Source: Bryoerythrophyllum caledonicum
Taxonomy: Eukaryota > Streptophyta > Bryopsida > Pottiales > Pottiaceae
NCBI GenBank assembly: GCA_963971425.1
Contig: OZ020515.1
Coordinates: forward strand, 32,437,856-32,501,855
Length of the DNA stretch: 64,000 nt
Reading direction: 5' to 3'
Made by a program: the position numbers and the translations under genes. Below the pieces are notes generated by a model. The model did no database searches, was not told the origin of the DNA, and worked only from the letters and a program-made list of their open reading frames with translations. Shown in pieces: positions 58,611 to 64,000 of this stretch. The first letter of the stretch is position 1, and the number at the start of each line of letters is the position of its first letter.

Positions 58611-59361
58611 AGGGTTGTAATAGCTAGACTCATTGTCCACAACTCTATCGGACCCCATCCAACTCCTTCTATTTTGGAGGTTGTGGCGGAATAATTATTC
58701 CTTCATTGTTTCTTGTGAAGACACTTTTGGCATCAACATTTAATAGGGATGTTAAGAACGTCTTTCTTTATGTGATTTGAATAAAATGTGAGGTTGCTAG
58801 AGCCTCCTAAATGTGGCCATATTCTCCCACCCTACTTCCACTATCTATCCAACTTTGAGGCCTTCTCCCTCTTCCTCATTCCTCCCTCTTATTCCCTCTC
58901 ACTCCCACTTCCTCTCTTGCCCTCTCCTTCCCTCCTACTTCGTCTCCATCTCCTTCCCCCCCCTCCTTCCACTCCCTTTCCCTCCTTGTTTGCTCTCCAT
59001 CTTCCTACCCCTCTCTCTTTTGTTATTTCTTTCTCAATATCTTTCTTTTCTTGTTTTTTTTTCTTAAATTCATTTATTTGTGGATATGAATATTTTCAAC
59101 TTAGACTTCATGATTTTGTTTTTCGAATAAACAAGTATCTCTTTTCTAAATTTCATCCTTATTGAAATCCTTCTTGCTCTATTCTTTTCATGTGTTTTTA
59201 TTCTTAGTTAATAGCTTGGTGTTTTATTTTTTTGTTTAAAATGGTTAAATGCTCAATCATTGATTCTAGTGTTTCACGGTAGGCTTCTTCTATGAAGTAT
59301 GTTCTTTAAAATATCCATATGGCATTCAAATTTAGTTCTACCAACCAATTAGTTTGAAGCA
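58611..59361. other. Non-coding, pyrimidine-rich tract at 58850-59060
   Basis: A C/T-rich stretch (CTCCCTCT, CCTTCCCT words) produces open frames of Ser/Leu/Pro that are not proteins. Nothing else was identified. Confidence 0.6.
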
Positions 59362-59588
59362 ACTTTATGGTTGATACAACCTTCTAAAGATAATTTGTGA
59401 AATCCTTGCAATCATTAGTCTTTATGGAGCTCCCTTTTTACCCATATGAATCATGTAAGATCCATCTTTGGCATTAATAGTTTGTATGGATATCCAATTT
59501 GTCTTTTCATGTAGCATTTGGTTCCATATGGAAGCTCTTTGGAGTCCCAAAGCATCAACCCTTCTTCCTCCACCTCCTTAATTCTCTT
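59362..59588. repeat. Left arm of a long inverted repeat
   Basis: 59362-59588 is the reverse complement of 63774-64000 with only a couple of mismatches over 227 bp. Matching begins at the window's last base, so the arms extend further, probably leftwards from 59362 as well. Confidence 0.93.
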
Positions 59589-59885
59589 CACGGTTTGTAG
59601 GTGAAAAAGTCTATGAAGAACGTAATATTTCTGCAAGGGTTTGGTTCAAATTCAAGGAAATTGAATAAATTGATTTACATACGAATAAGTTATTGAAAAA
59701 GTTGTCGTTTGATTGAAATATATTATATTCATTGCATATTATAAAAAAACATGACAATGTTTGTGGATAGGGAAATATTATTATATTTTGTGGCAATTCA
59801 ACTTTAAATTTTTGCGTTTAAAATCCATGTTTTTTCAACAAATCAACGATTACATCTTTTTTGAGCTTTTCATACTTTTGTGTTT

Positions 59886-60821
59886 TTAAACCCCTAAAAG
59901 CCCAAGTGTCACAAAATGACAATTTGAAAATTTGGTCAGGTTCCAATGGTGTCAATTTCTAACATTCTTCTTCAAAAAATTTATTGTAGAAGGGCATTAC
60001 TAAAAACTATTTGGGAAAATGATTTTTTTCTAAATCCGATATCATATAAAAAATTTATAGCAATTTGAATTTCAAACGGGGAGAGCAGGCACATCGGGCA
60101 CCTCCAAAACCTTTTGCTAGTATAGTCTATTGAATGTGAGATTTTCAATACTAGCAAATAATATTATTTCCTTTCATATTTTCAAAAAAAAATCTTGTCT
60201 TGAGTGGAAAATAGCGCATGAACCCAAGTCAAAAATTTCCACATATTGCCTCACATTGTCGGGCAAGGTACCAAAAAAAAAACTTCTTACCACATAAAAC
60301 TTAGAGATTTTAATTATTTTCAATTTGATTTTTTCCACAACAATATGTGGTGTAGACCTTCATATTGACCGTTTGGATCATCAATCTAAAACATGTAAAG
60401 TTTCTAAAAAACTAAAACGTGAATTGGCAGTTTTTGAACCTCCTATTCTAGCACAGTTGACTTGAATAAGCTACACTTTTTTTCTACCTCTAAAAATTTG
60501 TGTATAAGGAACTAACATCATCCTTAATACAATAGTAATGGATTTAGACCTTATGTAGTGCAAAAATTTGATACCAAGTGAAGTCAAAGTCTACTGATCC
60601 ACCAAACACAGGGAAGAAAATGAACCATTTGCTTTACTTCAAACACTATAATCTTTCAATCCATGCGGTTAAAGTTTATGAAATTTTTTGGGGACATCAA
60701 TAAGGAAGTCATTATTGAGATCCTTTGATTGGATGTAGAAATAAAAAGTTTTTGTCTCCCTTCTTAGGCATTATTTTGAAGTGTTTTTGGTGCAAAAATG
60801 CCTTGGGCCTTTAGGGGTTAA
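59886..60821 (+). mobile_element. Non-autonomous TIR element bounded by TTAA, copy 3
   Basis: The 936-bp element has ends TTAAACCCCTAAAAGCCCAA and CCTTTAGGGGTTAA. The interior is collinear with 37998-38950. It lies inside the segment bracketed by the long inverted repeat, so it inserted there or was carried along. Confidence 0.85.
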
Positions 60822-61950
60822 TCTAAAATATGTTGATTTGATTTTGTATGCAAGGCGCTTAGACCAAAATAATTCCTTTGAATTGCTTGCATATGTATGG
60901 TTGTTCAAAGTTTTAGAGCTTAAAGGTGTTGGTTGTTTGTTTTAATTTTGTTCCAAATGGAAACAAAGAAATCATTTCAATTGCTATGGTGTCGAGATTG
61001 GCGCACAATAGAGTTTGCAGAGGTGGTTTAAGTGTTAGAAACCACCTAATATAGTGATATGTTCTTTTGTTGTGGCAAGGCATTAAAATTAACTCTAATT
61101 AGATATCAAGGTTAGTTTTAGTGCCAAGTGGCTTTAGGGTTAATGATGGTGTCTTTTGGACACCTCATTTGGGACTTGGATCTCAAATGACCTTTGTAGA
61201 TGTTGTTGGGAGACTTATCTTTCACAAATTGAGTCTCCCACATAACAAAGTGAGGGTGTGTTTGCACACACCGCTAGCTCCATTATTATCATGCAATCAT
61301 TCATTAAGAATGGCATGGACTTGACTATGTTGTAATGTATATGTGTTTTCTACTTATTTATTAGTAAAGAGGTCCGTGGACCGCTTACTACATGAAAGTA
61401 TTAGTGATTATGGACTCTGAATTTCTTTTCCCGAGTCTTAGTTGTTGATAGTGTTTGCTTTATAATATGACCTATTGTTTTATTGTTCGTGGGGACAGCG
61501 GTGTTAGTTTTGGACACTTTTGGTCCCGGGTTTTGTCCAGAGGGGTGTGCGACTACTCATGTGGCACGATGTTATCTGCACACGATGTGGTGGTGCATGA
61601 CAATGGTTTAAAATAAGATTATGAATTTTGATATACTGCAAATTCTATTGAAACTCTAAATGTATCTATTCTCAAATCTCCAATTAGATTTTGGCTAATT
61701 TAATTGAAGATGTAGGTAAATTTTTGTATACTTTCTAGATAGAAGTTTTTATTTTTCTTTGCTTATAAATCATTTAAGATTTGTAATGCCTTGTATTCTT
61801 TGAAGGTTATTGGTGCTATTTCATGAGAGAATTTAAAATCAAAAGTGGACTTAGTATTACATAAGTATTGAACCATTATTATAAAGTTGGAGAAGGAACA
61901 CTAGGTAGTAGGGGGTATCCTAGAAAAATTTCATTTTTATTTAATTTTTA
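60822..61950. other. AT-rich spacer with no gene seen
   Basis: No domain-bearing frame. A short plus-strand frame at 61121-61324 lacks support. Confidence 0.5.
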
Positions 61951-61959
61951 GTTAAAATC

Positions 61960-62632
61960 AAATGTGCAAAAGGGAGACCAAAATTTTTAACTACGTGTCC
62001 TATGCTATGTAGGATGGATGTGCATTTCTTTCATAGTTTCACATGATTGGGCAAGCTACCAAAAACATTTCTTCTTTTCCAAATAAACTTATAAATATTC
62101 ATATTTCTTACATTCTATTTTTCAACTAGAAGATGTGGTGTAACCTTCTTATTGACCGTTTAGATTCTTTTCCTAGAAGATAATAGTTCAAAAAACATTA
62201 TAAAGTGGCTTGGCAATTTTTTAACCTCCACTCCTTGCATAATTGTTTTGAATATGCTTCACTCTGTTTTTACCTCTCAAATTTGGATTACGAGTAACTA
62301 ATATCATGCTAGATATGATGGTATTGAACTTAGACCTTGCGTGTGCAAAGATTTGACACTATGTGGCGTTAAGGTCTTGCTAATCTACTCAATTTAGGGA
62401 AGAAAATGAATTGTTTTCTCTATTCCAAGCACCATAATCTTTCAACATCTGCTGTCAATGAGTATGAAATATTTTGAGTATGTGACTTAATAAGTTTTTA
62501 ATTGAGGTTAATTAGGATTCTACGGTTAGAATTATAAATAAGAGGTTCTCTTTTCTTCCTTACTCATTGCACTAGATCGAGTAGTTCTGAAGTGTTTTTG
62601 GTGTAAACGAACCTTGGAAATTTAAGGGCTAT
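61960..62632 (+). mobile_element. Degenerate copy of the TTAA-bounded TIR element
   Basis: Diverged versions of interior blocks (GGGCAAGCTACCAAAAACAT, CTTCTTATTGACCGTTTAGA, AGTGTTTTTGGTGTAAA) occur in the same order as in 37998-38950. The right end is eroded (TTTAAGGGCT near 62625) and the left end is not recognisable. Confidence 0.65.
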
Positions 62633-63773
62633 GGAGAGGGGGAAGAGATGAAAGAGAGTGGTTGAGAGACAGTTTGAATTAAAGTAGGGAAGAGAGTGGG
62701 TGAAGAATAATCTCAATTACAAAAGATAGTTTGAGAGAAGAGAGGAAAAATCTAAATTAGAATTTTAAAACATAATAGAAGGGGGAGGGAGGAAGGAATG
62801 AATCATAAAAGTAAGGAGGAAATCCTATGAGGAATTCAAGGAAAAGAATTTTCTTAATAGTGTATAATTAATTAAATAAGGGGCAACAAAGACTTTAAAA
62901 TCAAAATAAAACAAGATATAGAGAGGGAAACGGAAGGAGATATGGAATTCCTTTCTCAAAAACAAAAATTAGAGAATTAATGGAGAGAGGTTTAGAGAGG
63001 GACAATGACTTAAAGGAGGAATAGAGAGCCCCGATGACATGGCGATTCAAATTCATTGAGCTTAACAATAATGCATATAAGAGAAGGGATAAACTTTATA
63101 AAGAGGAACAAATCTTTTTAAAAGAAAGACAAATTATAAATCCTTAATGATAATGTGGCGCTGCAAACTAGTTGGACTTAGAAATAATGCATTAATTACC
63201 AAAGCTCATCATCAATCTCCCCATTAATAATAATTGATGTTATTTAGTCCGATCAATTGAGCTCCAAGGGTACTCTCAATGACGTGTTTATTTATATTTC
63301 TAAAGCATAAAAAATACTTACTAAGAATAGGGCCACTTGAAAGACCAAAACTAAAAATTAAATAGAAATAGTGAGGATGAAGGGGGGAGGAAGTAGGACA
63401 ACTTTTCAAAGAAAATAACTTATTCATTGAGGGGCAATAGGAAAGAAAAATATGTATAAACATCAAATTAAAAAACAAACACAATTTTTATGAAGGAAAT
63501 TTGAAATTCTACGTGGGATCTAAGAAAAATATTCAATACTTTTAGAATCGAGTGGTAGAATTATTATCAAAATATGAGAAAATCCAAAAATGATGTCAAA
63601 TCTATAATAAAAATAGATAAAGAGGATAATGGAAGAGAAAGACAATTTTTCAAAAACAAAAATTTATTATAAAAGAAAGGAGAGAGACTATGGAGAATGA
63701 AAGGAAAAAAGTGTGAGACAAGAAGAGGAAAGATGGCACGAAAAGGGATGATCCCACTCCAAAAATTGCCATT
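62633..63773. other. Purine-rich non-coding DNA
   Basis: GAGAGGGA- and GGAAGAGAG-type runs and AT-rich stretches. Minus-strand frames (63224-63484, 63567-63863) are Phe/Leu/Ser-rich by composition. No gene recognised. Confidence 0.5.
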
Positions 63774-64000
63774 AAAAGAATTAGGGAGGTGGAGGAAGAA
63801 GGGTTGATGCTTTGGGACTCCAAAGAGCTTCCATATGGAACCAAATGCTACATGAAAAGACAAATTGGATATCCATACAAACTATTAATGCCAAAGATGG
63901 ATCTTACATGATTCATATGGGTAAAAAGGGAGCTCCATAAAGACTAATGATTGCAAGGATTTCACAAATTATCTTTAGAAGGTTGTATCAACCATAAAGT
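63774..64000. repeat. Right arm of the long inverted repeat, cut by the window end
   Basis: Reverse complement of 59362-59588, nearly identical. The loop between the arms is about 4.2 kb. The arrangement suits a foldback element or a DNA transposon with long TIRs; no transposase is in the loop. Confidence 0.93.

Noticed and set aside
58612..58640. CAGGGTTGTAATAG as another hAT terminus
   Set aside because: It is in direct orientation, without inverted partner, subterminal repeats or flanking duplication.
58788..59165. Frame of 125 codons rich in Leu/Ser/Pro/Phe
   Set aside because: It is a translation of a pyrimidine-rich tract.

Overview
The window looks like nuclear DNA of a green plant or, more likely, a streptophyte (charophyte-type) alga. 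Genes are split by short GT-AG introns (often 70-105 bp), intergenic DNA is AT-rich, and there are plant-type hAT, CACTA and Ty3/gypsy elements plus abundant TIR-bearing non-autonomous elements. No operons, bacterial promoters or rRNA genes were seen. The species assignment is inference only.

Region 1-36 kb holds an unusual gene family. Two intact multi-exon genes on the plus strand (2667-7952 and 13094-16199) share a helical region and a beta-class DNA N6/N4-methyltransferase fold. The first also has an N-terminal ParB-like domain. A third relative (about 23.3-26.9 kb) is a decayed gene with a ParB-like motif and an MTase-like remnant. It is followed by four tandem FCP1/NLI-type HAD phosphatase-like modules (27.1-35.1 kb). 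The key catalytic motifs (DPPY in the MTases, DxDx(T/V) in the HADs) are degenerate in every copy examined. Around this third copy, about 17 copies of a 17-bp palindrome (GTCGGCGGCCCGCCGAC and variants) lie mostly in introns and spacers. A divergently oriented gene of unknown function (20.1-21.4 kb, one in-frame stop) lies beside it. At the left edge, an incomplete minus-strand gene (1-1247) encodes a Cys/His-rich protein.

Region 36-41 kb is mostly non-coding repeats. From about 41.0 kb a Ty3/gypsy retrotransposon begins. Its gag is split after about 14 codons by a 12.5-kb hAT-superfamily element (41047-53536) with matching terminal inverted repeats and a perfect 8-bp target duplication (CCGCCTGT). 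This hAT element carries a decayed hAT transposase, a decayed gene with a RING-like finger (plus a shorter second copy), a nearly intact protein-kinase-like gene, and five arrays of GC-rich palindromic repeats built around GACGTC. The retroelement continues with gag, protease, reverse transcriptase, RNase H and the integrase zinc-binding region. It is further broken by a 163-bp MITE in the gag zinc knuckle and by what looks like another hAT terminus at 57254.

The last 7 kb contains 190-bp tandem repeats with a 358-bp CACTA-type element inside one unit. It also has copies of a roughly 0.95-kb element with TTAA-bounded TIRs (at least six copies or fragments window-wide) and a long inverted repeat whose right arm runs off the window end. 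Many dead genes keep one reading frame but carry TGA/TAG stops at positions where a relative has Trp or Arg. This fits C-to-T decay of methylated repeats, whereas the two ParB/MTase-family genes have perfectly consistent splice phases and no stops.
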